Assembly: GCA_016180145.1 (NCBI GenBank)
Contig: JACPBT010000008.1
Coordinates: forward strand, 1-15,523
Direction of reading: 5' to 3'
DNA from: Candidatus Woesearchaeota archaeon
Lineage (GTDB): Archaea; Nanobdellota; Nanobdellia; Woesearchaeales; UBA10216
DNA length: 15,523 bases
The notes beneath the pieces are model-generated. The model was not told the DNA's origin, made no database searches, and saw nothing but the letters and a program-made list of their open reading frames with translations. Within the stretch, counting starts at the first letter, position 1. Every line of letters starts with the position of its first letter. Below are positions 1 through 6,466 of the stretch, in pieces. A program made the translations under genes and the position numbers.

Positions 1-504
1 TACGGCAAATACCACTTTGACGGGCACAGAAACTGCGGAGTCGTCATGAGCCCTGCTGAGTCGGCAAAAGTAAAAAGGATATGCCCTGTATGCAGAAGAG
101 AAATGACAATCGGGGTATTGAACAGGGTTGAGGAACTGGCTGACCGAGAAGAAGGATACAAGCCAAGGAATGCGATTCCATTCAAGAGGCTGATACCGCT
201 GACAGAGATAATAATAGCGATACAGGGAGGCGCACTTGCAGGGAAGAAAACATGGGAAACCTACAATAAGCTGCTGCAAAGATTTGGAAGTGAGTTTAAC
301 ATCCTTCTGGAAGCAGGCAGGGAAGATATGGAGACAATTGCGGACAAGAAACTGGCTGACGCGATAATGTTGAACAGGGAAGGCAAAATAGTGGTAAAGC
401 CGGGCTATGACGGCGAATACGGCGTGCCGATAATCGGAGAAGTTAAGGAAAAGAAAACAGGAACAAAGATGATTCCGCAGAAAGGGCTGGGAGAGTTCTT
501 TTAA
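1..504 (+). CDS. Endonuclease Q (PHP-family DNA repair nuclease), C-terminal part
   Basis: The reading frame is open from base 1, so this is the 3' end of a longer gene (167 residues visible). It matches my recollection of the C-terminal region of the EndoQ/TIGR00375 family: YHFDGHRNCGVVMSP, then CPVCRREMTIGVLNRVEELADR, which together form a zinc-ribbon region, then IPFKRLIPLTEII. EndoQ nicks DNA 5' of deaminated bases (uracil, hypoxanthine) and abasic sites. The catalytic PHP domain would lie upstream, outside the window. Three cysteines are visible in the ribbon, one in NCGVV and two in CPVC; the fourth ligand may be the nearby His or lie elsewhere. The end resembles a PCNA-binding tail (QKGLGEFF, like Q-x-x-L-x-x-FF), which fits the known PCNA interaction of EndoQ; that is an inference. 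Family confidence is high. Confidence 0.88.
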   Translation, partial: YGKYHFDGHRNCGVVMSPAESAKVKRICPVCRREMTIGVLNRVEELADREEGYKPRNAIPFKRLIPLTEIIIAIQGGALAGKKTWETYNKLLQRFGSEFNILLEAGREDMETIADKKLADAIMLNREGKIVVKPGYDGEYGVPIIGEVKEKKTGTKMIPQKGLGEFF

Positions 505-512
505 GCAAAAAG

Positions 513-538
513 CTTATATACGTGTAAGTTTACACGTA
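513..538 (+). promoter_or_regulatory. vapB promoter with palindromic operator
   Basis: A TATA-like box (CTTATATA, 513-520) is followed by a perfect inverted repeat with 9-base arms, TACGTGTAA (519-527) and TTACACGTA (530-538), separated by GT. The ATG at 544 is about 27 bases after the box, so the mRNA is probably leaderless. The palindrome sits between TATA and start, where a bound antitoxin or toxin-antitoxin complex would block transcription. Autoregulation is the family norm and is inferred here. Confidence 0.65.
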
Positions 539-543
539 AACGT

Positions 544-789
544 ATGGTAACTAAAACCCTTACAATTACGGAGGACGCATACAATATTCTTGCGGCAAGC
601 AAGTTTGAAGGCGAGAGCTTTTCGGAAGAAGTCAGAAGACTTTTTAGCCAGAAGAAAAAAAAGAGACTGATTGATTTCTTCGGAATACTGGCTGATGATG
701 GGGAAGGAATGCAGAAAGATTTGGAAAAGATAAGAAAAATGAACGTAGAACTGCTAAAAGAGAGGCTGAAGATGCATGAAAGTGCTTGA
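544..789 (+). CDS. vapB: VapB-type antitoxin (DUF217-like)
   Basis: 81 residues. The N-terminus (KTLTITEDAYNILAASK) followed by GESFSEEVRRLF resembles DUF217/VapB antitoxins: a short DNA-binding fold followed by a charged C-terminal tail that wraps the toxin. It lies directly before a PIN toxin, overlaps it by 14 bases, and has a perfect palindrome at its promoter. It would neutralise the toxin and repress the operon. The start at 544 is chosen because it is the first ATG after the operator and is correctly spaced for a leaderless transcript; no ribosome binding site is visible. The C-terminal half (about residues 37-81) is rich in Lys and Glu, typical of a disordered toxin-binding arm. Confidence 0.85.
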   Translation: MVTKTLTITEDAYNILAASKFEGESFSEEVRRLFSQKKKKRLIDFFGILADDGEGMQKDLEKIRKMNVELLKERLKMHESA

Positions 790-1162
790 TTCCACCTTCC
801 TTATAGATTTGCTGAATGGCAGAAAGGAAACCCTTGACATTTTAAACAGCAATGAGCAACTGCTGACAACACAGGCAAACATGTTTGAAGTGATAAGGGG
901 AATCTTCTTGAAGGGACAGTCCTACGATAAATTTCTGGAGGCAAAAGAGGCATTTGAAAGCATAAGAGTGCTTCCATTGGATGATAACGGCATAATAAGA
1001 GCAGCTGAAATTTCAGCAGACTTGATTAAAAAAGGGAGTCGGATATCAGACATTGACTGCATAACGGCAGGAATAGCGCTAAGCAAATGCTTAAACACGG
1101 TAGTAACGAGAAATTCAAAGGATTTTGAAAAAATCAAGGAAATAAAAGTGGAGACATATTAA
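776..1162 (+). CDS. vapC: VapC-type PIN-domain ribonuclease toxin
   Basis: 128 residues, the usual VapC size. The acidic PIN-domain residues are in the expected order: D5 in MKVLDSTFLID, E38 in NMFEVIRG, D92 and D94 in RISDIDCITAGIA, with N113 and D116 in TRNSKDF. These bind Mg2+/Mn2+ and cut RNA; many VapCs target tRNA or rRNA. The start at 776 overlaps vapB by 14 bases, with GAGG at 762-765 upstream, so translation is likely coupled. All catalytic positions are intact, so the toxin is probably functional. Its TAA shares the palindrome TTAA (1159-1162) with the stop of the convergent gene. Confidence 0.92.
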   Translation: MKVLDSTFLIDLLNGRKETLDILNSNEQLLTTQANMFEVIRGIFLKGQSYDKFLEAKEAFESIRVLPLDDNGIIRAAEISADLIKKGSRISDIDCITAGIALSKCLNTVVTRNSKDFEKIKEIKVETY

Positions 1163-1539
1163 ATCGGAAACTCCGGCTGTTTATCTGGCAGCTTGCCTGT
1201 TTTAGGGGCTTTCTTCCACAAAAGCTTAACATTCGGATGCTTGTTGGACATATCGCTGAAAACGATGTTTTCACTCAGGTTGCACAGGCGCTTTCCGGGA
1301 AAGCCGCTGCACGGCTTTGGGCGGTAATTGTAGATTTTGCAGAAGCCCGTGCTGTTTTTTAGCTCAAAGAAATGGCACCAGCCGTTCTCCCGCTTCAAAA
1401 GGGTGCTGCCTGCCTCATCCTTCTCGGTAAAATCGCTGCGATTGCGGCCAAGAGATTCAATCGTCTTCACCTCACTTTCAGTAACCTTGACTGCGAGAGT
1501 GCAGCACAAGCCGCAAAAATTGCAGTTGCCGGGAATCAT
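1159..1539 (-). CDS. YkgJ-family cysteine-cluster protein (zinc/iron-chelating)
   Basis: 126 residues. The Cys pattern is that of the YkgJ/UPF0153 family: CNFCGLCC (C6, C9, C12, C13), then WCHFF (C55), FCKIY (C67) and RPKPCSGFP (C77), with a further C86. The family is thought to bind zinc or iron; no firm biochemical role is established. GAGGT at 1550-1546, six bases before the ATG, supports this start, and it overlaps the stop codon of the upstream membrane-protein gene (stop at 1544-1546). The two therefore form a translationally coupled operon. The last 25 or so residues are Lys/Pro-rich and probably disordered. Family confidence is high; function is unknown. Confidence 0.85.
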   Translation of the reverse strand: MIPGNCNFCGLCCTLAVKVTESEVKTIESLGRNRSDFTEKDEAGSTLLKRENGWCHFFELKNSTGFCKIYNYRPKPCSGFPGKRLCNLSENIVFSDMSNKHPNVKLLWKKAPKTGKLPDKQPEFPI

Positions 1540-1543
1540 GCAG

Positions 1544-2161
1544 CTACCTCTTCAGGTTTCTTTTAAATTTCTTTCTGATAAATAGCCCGATTCCAAGGAA
1601 AACTGCCGCATTTACTAAAATCAGGCGGAAAAGATTGTTGGCAAAGTCATGAAAAAACCGCTCAGGAAAAAGGGAAACAAGCAGCGAGTCTTCCGGAAAA
1701 ACCCAGCTGCCGGAAGCAAAGAAAGGTCTGTGAATAATGCTGAAGAAAGAGGAAAAGTTTATTGAGGAAAGAAAAATGACAAGCAGCAGCAACAGTGAAA
1801 ATGCTCCGGATGCAGTCAGGGAAGCAGGCATCACAGAGCTGAACAAGCCGCGCTTAACAAGCAATGCAATTGCGATGCCAAGCAGCAGGATTGCAGAATA
1901 GTATGCAAAACGCACTCCTGAGAACAGGGATTTCACATCCTTAAGGTGGGAGGACTCTGAATTTGTAAAGTATGGTGGAAGAGGTGCTTTTCCTGTAACA
2001 AAGCCAGTCACTGAAAAGGCTGCCGTGCTGTTCACGCCAAGCTTATTGAACTCTGAAGAATAAAAAGGGCTGTTGCCAAGCAAAAAGACAAAGTTGCCCA
2101 GAAACATGATAACAACGAAAGCAAAAGACAAAACAGCAACGAACACTTTCCTGCCCTGCAT
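1544..2161 (-). CDS. DUF1461/TIGR01906-family integral membrane protein
   Basis: 205 residues with about four membrane helices (roughly 5-29, 85-103, 117-138 and 178-197). The first extracytoplasmic loop holds YFTNSESSHLKDVKSLF (E69, H72, D75), and the third helix is followed by IIHRPFFASGSWVFPEDSLL and LFPERFF (H144, D158, H171). Both motifs are hallmarks of DUF1461/TIGR01906. From memory, bacterial Lit (lipoprotein intramolecular transacylase) falls in this family and uses conserved histidines, so H72 and H144 are candidate active-site residues. Whether an archaeal member acts on lipoproteins is unknown, because archaeal lipids are ether-linked. It is the first gene of an operon with the YkgJ-like protein, four bases downstream, and is divergent from the NurA-like gene. 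Confidence 0.82.
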   Translation of the reverse strand: MQGRKVFVAVLSFAFVVIMFLGNFVFLLGNSPFYSSEFNKLGVNSTAAFSVTGFVTGKAPLPPYFTNSESSHLKDVKSLFSGVRFAYYSAILLLGIAIALLVKRGLFSSVMPASLTASGAFSLLLLLVIFLSSINFSSFFSIIHRPFFASGSWVFPEDSLLVSLFPERFFHDFANNLFRLILVNAAVFLGIGLFIRKKFKRNLKR

Positions 2162-2167
2162 GGCAAA

Positions 2168-2175
2168 ATATATAA
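2168..2175 (+). promoter_or_regulatory. TATA box of the NurA-like gene
   Basis: ATATATAA lies 26-33 bases before the ATG at 2201, the archaeal spacing for a leaderless transcript. This decides the start: the ATG at 2191 is in another frame, and no ribosome binding site precedes 2201. The 39-base divergent gap must also hold the promoter of the DUF1461 gene. Confidence 0.6.
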
Positions 2176-2200
2176 TTGCGGCAGTTATTAATGTTTCGCA

Positions 2201-3190
2201 ATGCTCAGGGGAATTATAAGGGAAATAAGCAAAAAGGTGGAAAGCGCGGAAGGAAGCCGCGCAGCCTTTCGGGGAAAAGGCTATGCGCCCGTAGAATTCT
2301 CACAGGCAAACTATGCAGGAATAAAAAACGCAGAAGGAAAGGCGCTTGTGTTTGCTGACGGCGGAAATGCGGAGATAATAAGCGTGCCGGGGCTTAGCCT
2401 GCAGCTTGCACGAACTGCGGCTGTTGAAATGAAAAACAACAGGCTGCAAAAAATCACGAGAAAAGAATTTTACATACTCGCAGCAGCCGAGGAAAAGGAA
2501 GGAAAATTGGTGGCAACAGCAAAAATATACGACAGCAAAGGTAATAAGTATGAAGCTGAAGCAGGCTATACAAACGGAAAATCCCTTCAAAAGCTGTGCG
2601 AAAGCATAAGAAAATGCGCAGAGATAAAACTGGCGGCAGAGGCAACTGAAGAAAACGCAATAACCGTGCTTGACGGAACGCTTGAGGCGGAAAACGAAAC
2701 CGAGGAAAAAGAACTTGAAAAGCTGTATGAAACCGCTGAAAGAAAAAACGCAATCGTGGCAGCGGTTGCAAAAACAACAACGCTTCTTACAGAAAAAGGA
2801 AGCCCGTTCAGTGCAATGCTTTTGCAAAAAGGGCCTGAAAAGAGCTGGCAATACAGTCCGGTGGCTGAAATAAGCGGCGAAAAGCACAAGGCAGGGATTT
2901 TTTTCGCAAAGATGCATGAAAAAAGCAGGCACGCATTCAGGATAGAAATTTACAACAGGCAAAAGGAGAAAATACCTGAACTGGTGGCGGAGCTTGCAGA
3001 AAACTCAAAGGAAATAACATTCCCTGGATACCCGTATGGGCTTATAATGGCTGATAAGATGGCGAGGATAAGCGAAAAGGAGGCAGAATGCCTCAAAGCA
3101 AAGATAGCTGCAACAGCAGGTAAAAACTGGGGTGCAATAGGGCGCAGCTTGTCTGCGCTCAATGCGCATGAAATACTGGATAGTATTTAA
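2201..3190 (+). CDS. NurA-like 5'-3' nuclease (DNA end resection)
   Basis: 329 residues. The order of motifs fits the NurA nuclease domain: FADGG (D53) near the N-terminus, TVLDGTL (D158) centrally, VAKTTTLL (K191) after it, and near the C-terminus GYPYGLIMADKMARIS (D285) with a terminal NAHEILDSI. The two DG aspartates and the late Asp are the expected Mn2+ ligands. Archaeal NurA forms a ring with the HerA translocase and resects double-strand breaks together with Mre11-Rad50. No herA is in the window. The protein is divergent enough that the symbol is withheld. Residues 145-185 are strongly Glu-rich. Its TAA overlaps the stop of the convergent NADH dehydrogenase gene at TTAA 3187-3190. Confidence 0.78.
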   Translation: MLRGIIREISKKVESAEGSRAAFRGKGYAPVEFSQANYAGIKNAEGKALVFADGGNAEIISVPGLSLQLARTAAVEMKNNRLQKITRKEFYILAAAEEKEGKLVATAKIYDSKGNKYEAEAGYTNGKSLQKLCESIRKCAEIKLAAEATEENAITVLDGTLEAENETEEKELEKLYETAERKNAIVAAVAKTTTLLTEKGSPFSAMLLQKGPEKSWQYSPVAEISGEKHKAGIFFAKMHEKSRHAFRIEIYNRQKEKIPELVAELAENSKEITFPGYPYGLIMADKMARISEKEAECLKAKIAATAGKNWGAIGRSLSALNAHEILDSI

Positions 3191-4353
3191 GCATGTCTTT
3201 TCCTGAAAAGGCTCGTGGCAAACCTGTGCGCAGCATAAAACCTGTGGCGCCATGTAAACATGTTGCCAAGATAGACAAGCCTGTTGAGAAGCCATGCAAA
3301 AAAGCCGGCAAAGACAAAGCCGTAAACATCGGCAACAGCATAGCCCTTGCCGAGGGTCAGGATTATGCCCTTGTTGCGGAAAACAAACTTCTGCAAAGGC
3401 CTGCCTCTGAAAGAAGCCAGAACATTCAAAGCAGCAGTCCTGCCTTCATCAACAGCAGACTGGGCAAGCATTGGAACAGGATAGCCGCCATCATTCTGGA
3501 CAAAAGCGCAATCGCCGGCAGCAAAAATATTGCTGAAGCCCTTAATGCGTAGAAACTCATCAACAGGAAAAAAGCCCTTAGGTAAATCAATCTTTTGAGA
3601 AAGAGGAACAGAAACAGGCTTAACGCCTGCGCACCATACAGTAATATCCGCAGGGATTCTGACATTCCTGTCAGTAACTACAAAACGCTTCCCCACTCTG
3701 GCAACACATGTGTTCAGAAGAAGCCTTATGCCTGACTTCCCAAAAAATCGCGCAACACTTCTTCTGAAACGCTCTTTCATCATAGGCAGAAGGACAGGAG
3801 AGCGGTCAAGAATTGTGATGGAAAAAGGAATGCCCAAGTCCCTTCCGAACTCTGAAAGCTCAGCAGCAAGCTCAACACCGGTAGGGCCGCCGCCGATAAT
3901 AACAACATCAGATTTCCTATCACGGGGAAGCTTTGATGCAGACTGTCTGAGCCTGAAAGCATCCTTAAGTGTTTCAAGCTTTAAGCAGAAGCTTTCAGCA
4001 CCCGGCACATTGAAAAAATTAGTTTCAGAGCCTGTTGCGAAAATAAGGAAATCGTAATTAAAACGCCTGTGAACTGCTGAAACTAATTGACGTTCAAAAT
4101 CAACAAGCGTTACCTTGTTCCCTAAAACATGCTTAAACCGGTTGTGGCTGTGAAGAAAGACATCACCAACGCCCTCCCGAATAACGCCTGAGCCAAAACA
4201 TCCTGTGGCAGCCTCATGAAGCAACGGCTTGAAGACAAAATCCCTGTGCCTGTTTATGAGGACAACTTCATAATCATCAGGCAGTCTTTTAAGAAGAATC
4301 CGGGCAGCAACCATGCCGGCAAAGCCTCCGCCTACAATTACAACAGACTTCAT
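3187..4353 (-). CDS. ndh: Type II NADH dehydrogenase (NDH-2), FAD-dependent
   Basis: 388 residues with the two-dinucleotide-fold layout of NDH-2. GGGFAG (8-13) binds FAD, ATGSE (107-110) follows, IGGGPTG (153-159) binds NADH, AAGDCA (278-283) contacts the flavin, and AQSAVDEG (297-304) is the quinone-site-like motif of the family. The C-terminus (about 340-385) is hydrophobic then basic, with LGNMFTWRHRFYAAHR, the membrane-anchoring region. It would oxidise NADH and reduce quinone without pumping protons; a quinone may be absent in a reduced DPANN cell, so the acceptor is uncertain. A TATA-like box on the minus strand (4384-4377) lies 24-31 bases before the ATG, so the transcript is likely leaderless. 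DoxX lies just upstream on the same strand with its own promoter. Confidence 0.88.
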   Translation of the reverse strand: MKSVVIVGGGFAGMVAARILLKRLPDDYEVVLINRHRDFVFKPLLHEAATGCFGSGVIREGVGDVFLHSHNRFKHVLGNKVTLVDFERQLVSAVHRRFNYDFLIFATGSETNFFNVPGAESFCLKLETLKDAFRLRQSASKLPRDRKSDVVIIGGGPTGVELAAELSEFGRDLGIPFSITILDRSPVLLPMMKERFRRSVARFFGKSGIRLLLNTCVARVGKRFVVTDRNVRIPADITVWCAGVKPVSVPLSQKIDLPKGFFPVDEFLRIKGFSNIFAAGDCAFVQNDGGYPVPMLAQSAVDEGRTAALNVLASFRGRPLQKFVFRNKGIILTLGKGYAVADVYGFVFAGFFAWLLNRLVYLGNMFTWRHRFYAAHRFATSLFRKRHA

Positions 4354-4376
4354 AACTTAATAAAAAGGTAAACAGC

Positions 4377-4384
4377 TTTAAAAA
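4377..4384 (-). promoter_or_regulatory. TATA box of ndh
   Basis: The minus strand reads TTTTTAAA, 24-31 bases before the ndh ATG at 4353, consistent with a leaderless transcript. The gene therefore need not depend on the doxX promoter. Confidence 0.5.
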
Positions 4385-4394
4385 GATTTGCGAT

Positions 4395-4808
4395 TTAAAG
4401 TTCTTTCTTCAAAAGAACTTTATCAAGGCTAAACCTGCCTGAGCCGTAAGCTGTCAGCGCAACAAAGGCTGCAAAGTAGAGCAATGCCAGTTCGCCCTGA
4501 TTCTGCAGCGGGATTATGCCAAGGGGGGCGTGCACTTGGAAGTAAGCCACGAGCATCTCCACGCCTGCAACTGCGGCAGCCAGGCGAGTGAGCAATCCAA
4601 GCGCTACAGCCAAGCCCGCAGCAAATTCAATCAGGCCAGCCAGAACCATGAGAGGAGGCAAGCCGCCGCCGGCAAGGGACGCGCCGTTAACGCCGCCAAA
4701 GCTGCCGAGAACCTTCTGCAGGCCATGCTGAAGGAAAAGCAGCCCGACAAAAACCCTGAAGATAAGATACAAGTGCCCCTGAAACGGCTTTAATTTTTCT
4801 GCAATCAT
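4395..4808 (-). CDS. DoxX-family membrane protein
   Basis: 137 residues with four predicted helices (about 15-35, 51-73, 77-94 and 105-124). Helix 1 ends FLQHGLQKVLGSFGG, and helix 2 carries the Gly/Ala-rich GLIEFAAGLAVALGLLTRLAA typical of DoxX/DoxX-like proteins. These are linked to quinone-, thiosulfate- or thiol-related membrane redox; the exact reaction is often unknown. The ATG at 4808 is chosen over the TTG one codon upstream because GGGGTGATT lies just before it. It sits upstream of NDH-2 on the same strand (41-base gap), suggesting a shared membrane redox role. Confidence 0.85.
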   Translation of the reverse strand: MIAEKLKPFQGHLYLIFRVFVGLLFLQHGLQKVLGSFGGVNGASLAGGGLPPLMVLAGLIEFAAGLAVALGLLTRLAAAVAGVEMLVAYFQVHAPLGIIPLQNQGELALLYFAAFVALTAYGSGRFSLDKVLLKKEL

Positions 4809-4810
4809 CA

Positions 4811-4856
4811 AATCACCCCTGTAAATGGGTAATGTGAATAATCATGTATAAATATT
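4811..4856 (-). promoter_or_regulatory. doxX promoter and ribosome binding site
   Basis: The minus strand has a TATA-like AATATTTATA (4856-4847) and, next to the start, GGGGTGATT (4819-4811), a good match to the 3' end of archaeal 16S rRNA. With transcription starting about 26 bases after the box, the leader would be roughly 14 bases, one of the few clearly leadered genes here. Confidence 0.6.
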
Positions 4857-4861
4857 TTGCG

Positions 4862-5590
4862 CTAAAAGTTAAGCCGCTTCTGGCTGCTGTCATACCGCTC
4901 AAGATACTTTGGGGGGTTAACTTCGCGAAACTCGCAGCCGTTGTCATGGAGCATTTTTAAGGCATTCGCTGATATTTTTGGAGCGGCTATTACGCCTTTG
5001 ACCTTTTCAACACCTCTAAGCTGTCTTACCTTTTTCATGTAGCGCAAAAGCTGGTCAACAGCATTAAAATCAGCAGCATAGCGCTTGCACTCAACAACCA
5101 CAAGGTTGTTGTTGCCATCATAGCCAAACACGTCAATAAAGCCGTATTTGGTGTGCTCCTCTCTTGACAGTGGCTTGAAGTCTGGGCTTATCAGGGAGGG
5201 GTTGGCAAAAATCATGTCAGACATGTCACGCTCAGAGCCGGATAGCTGAAGCTTCCCGCTGTCAGCGAGTGTAAGAATCTGCACTGAGTAAGCCCTGCTG
5301 ATTTCAATAGTAAGAAACTCCTTGAGAGGCAGGTTGCTGCTGTTGAGAACCAGCTTCTCGCCGTTTTGCAGCAGCCTGTGGGCTGAGCCTTCCTTCATGT
5401 AATTGATGGCTGCCGAGCCGTGAGGCTGATGAACAAGCAAAGTGCCGTCAGATTTTATTATCAGGATGCGGTCGCCTTCAGGAAGAAAGCTCTCTGCCCT
5501 GCCTGAATATGAAACAGAACAGCAGCAGGCAAGTATGACTGTCTTGCCATTGCTGACAGCAGAGTTAAATGCTGGAACATCAACATCCAT
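4862..5590 (-). CDS. nucS: NucS/EndoMS mismatch endonuclease
   Basis: 242 residues, normal for NucS. The N-terminal half (1-115) is the beta-rich DNA-binding and dimerisation domain. The C-terminal half is the RecB-like nuclease: KYGFIDVFGYD (D153), VVVECKR (E167, K169) and AVDQLLRYM (Q180, Y184). EndoMS/NucS cuts both strands around mismatches in archaea and actinobacteria and interacts with the sliding clamp; these catalytic residues are intact. A TATA-like stretch at 5620-5611 (minus) lies 21-30 bases before the ATG, so the mRNA is probably leaderless. The promoter directly abuts a large inverted repeat (5619-5691), which could affect expression. I see no canonical PIP box at the C-terminus. 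Confidence 0.92.
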   Translation of the reverse strand: MDVDVPAFNSAVSNGKTVILACCCSVSYSGRAESFLPEGDRILIIKSDGTLLVHQPHGSAAINYMKEGSAHRLLQNGEKLVLNSSNLPLKEFLTIEISRAYSVQILTLADSGKLQLSGSERDMSDMIFANPSLISPDFKPLSREEHTKYGFIDVFGYDGNNNLVVVECKRYAADFNAVDQLLRYMKKVRQLRGVEKVKGVIAAPKISANALKMLHDNGCEFREVNPPKYLERYDSSQKRLNF

Positions 5591-5618
5591 CCGGATGAGG
5601 AGATTTCAGTAATATAAA

Positions 5619-5691
5619 AAAACTCGCCTCTTCGGAGCTATCCCCGCACTAAGGTGTGGGGTTTTACGTTCCTCACACATCGGCGAGTTTT
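5619..5691 (+). repeat. Structured inverted repeat 1 (IS200/IS605-end-like hairpin)
   Basis: Ten-base perfect arms AAAACTCGCC (5619-5628) and GGCGAGTTTT (5682-5691) enclose a second hairpin, CCCCGCAC (5642-5649) with GTGTGGGG (5654-5661), and a small UUCG-type loop (5629-5636). Read as plus-strand RNA the inner hairpin has a G-U pair; as minus-strand RNA it becomes an A-C mismatch, so plus is favoured. The inner part resembles the hairpins at IS200/IS605 right ends and TnpB guide-RNA scaffolds as I remember them. No tnpA or tnpB is nearby. Confidence 0.5.
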
Positions 5692-5699
5692 AAATTGCC

Positions 5700-5740
5700 A
5701 TTTGCGCACTGAAGTGTGGGACATTGAACCCTGCGCAAAT
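5700..5740 (+). repeat. Structured inverted repeat 2, related to repeat 1
   Basis: Nine-base perfect arms ATTTGCGCA (5700-5708) and TGCGCAAAT (5732-5740) enclose CTGAAGTGTGGGACATTGAACCC (5709-5731). The block GCACTGAAGTGTGGG (5706-5720) is a near copy of GCACTAAGGTGTGGG (5646-5660) in repeat 1, so the two units share an origin. Possibly a degenerate pair of IS200/IS605-type ends; a minus-strand terminator for the upstream operon is an alternative. Confidence 0.45.
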
Positions 5741-5746
5741 GTCAAT

Positions 5747-5753
5747 AAAAAAA
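5747..5753 (-). terminator. Poly-T stretch after the ccdA-like gene
   Basis: Seven Ts on the minus strand begin nine bases after the TAG of the CcdA-like gene. Archaeal transcription commonly ends in such U-tracts. The adjacent hairpin may add to it. Confidence 0.4.
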
Positions 5754-5761
5754 TTTGCAGC

Positions 5762-6466
5762 CTAAATCACAGACCAAATCATGTAAAGGCCAAGGGCAAG
5801 AAGGAAAAGCCCTATGCCGAGGCGCATCAGCCCGCGATGCTCCTTGCGCCACTTCTCCATTGATTTGCTTGTTGCCCCGAAAAACACCATCCCTAAAATG
5901 ATGAAAAGAGGGAGGATGAACACAAGGTTGTAAAGCATAAGAAGCGGAACAGCCTCTCCGAGCTTGCCTGCCGCCAGCATGCCAAGGATTGCGAAGTAGG
6001 GAGCGCCTGTGCAGGGCAGCTCCACAAAGGGAACAAACACGCCCAAGCCAATCGGGAGAATAAGCCCTGTAAGGGTATGCTTGCGTTCAACAGTCTCCAT
6101 GAACTTAACATAATGCTTTATTTTTTTAGCGCCACCCGGAAAAATCTGCAGCGTAAAACCCTTTCCATACCAGAAGTAATCCTTGATTTCAAACAGCCCT
6201 GCAACTATGGCAATAACAGCAGCCGCCCAGTAAACAGGGATTGCAAGTCCGGCTGTAAAAGTCAGCTTGAAAATGCCGAAGCCCAAAAGAAGGTAAGTTA
6301 TGTAAACCGCCAGAATGTAGAGAAGCCCCGCTACCATCATGCGCGCCCTGCTCTTGTAAATCTTCAGCATAAAGGCAAGCATGAAAATAAGGACGCCGAA
6401 CACGCATGGGTTAATGCTGTCCGCAGCGGCGGCAGCAATCACAATTCCAAGGCTGATGTCAACCAC
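5762..6466 (-). CDS. CcdA/DsbD-like transmembrane thiol transporter
   Basis: From the GTG at 6466 the protein has 234 residues and about six membrane helices. It carries two Cys motifs in the CcdA/DsbD arrangement: DSINPCVFG (C21, start of helix 1) and FVELPCTGAPY (C152, start of helix 4). In this family the pair carries reducing power from the cytoplasm across the membrane. The GTG start is preferred because GAGGGGTG lies just upstream and the helix-1 Cys motif then falls at the normal place; the frame is open further upstream but that part overlaps the previous gene and looks non-native. It overlaps the PCYCGC gene by 8 bases, so the two are coupled. The PCYCGC protein, with its many cysteines, is an obvious candidate partner. 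Last gene of the operon, followed by a T-run. Confidence 0.83.
   Translation of the reverse strand: MVDISLGIVIAAAAADSINPCVFGVLIFMLAFMLKIYKSRARMMVAGLLYILAVYITYLLLGFGIFKLTFTAGLAIPVYWAAAVIAIVAGLFEIKDYFWYGKGFTLQIFPGGAKKIKHYVKFMETVERKHTLTGLILPIGLGVFVPFVELPCTGAPYFAILGMLAAGKLGEAVPLLMLYNLVFILPLFIILGMVFFGATSKSMEKWRKEHRGLMRLGIGLFLLALGLYMIWSVI

Noticed and set aside
1337..1585. Plus-strand frames over the YkgJ-like gene
   Set aside because: Shadows; the minus frame has the conserved Cys pattern and a good ribosome binding site.
2300..2962. Long minus-strand open frame (220 codons) within the NurA-like gene
   Set aside because: Antisense shadow; its product is implausibly rich in Cys, Phe and Ser, whereas the plus frame carries the nuclease motifs.
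3710..4057. 115-codon plus-strand frame in ndh
   Set aside because: Antisense shadow of the dinucleotide-binding region.
5641..5735. CRISPR-like repeats (two GCACTnAnGTGTGGG blocks)
   Set aside because: Only two imperfect units, each inside its own stem-loop, with no regular spacer and no cas genes.
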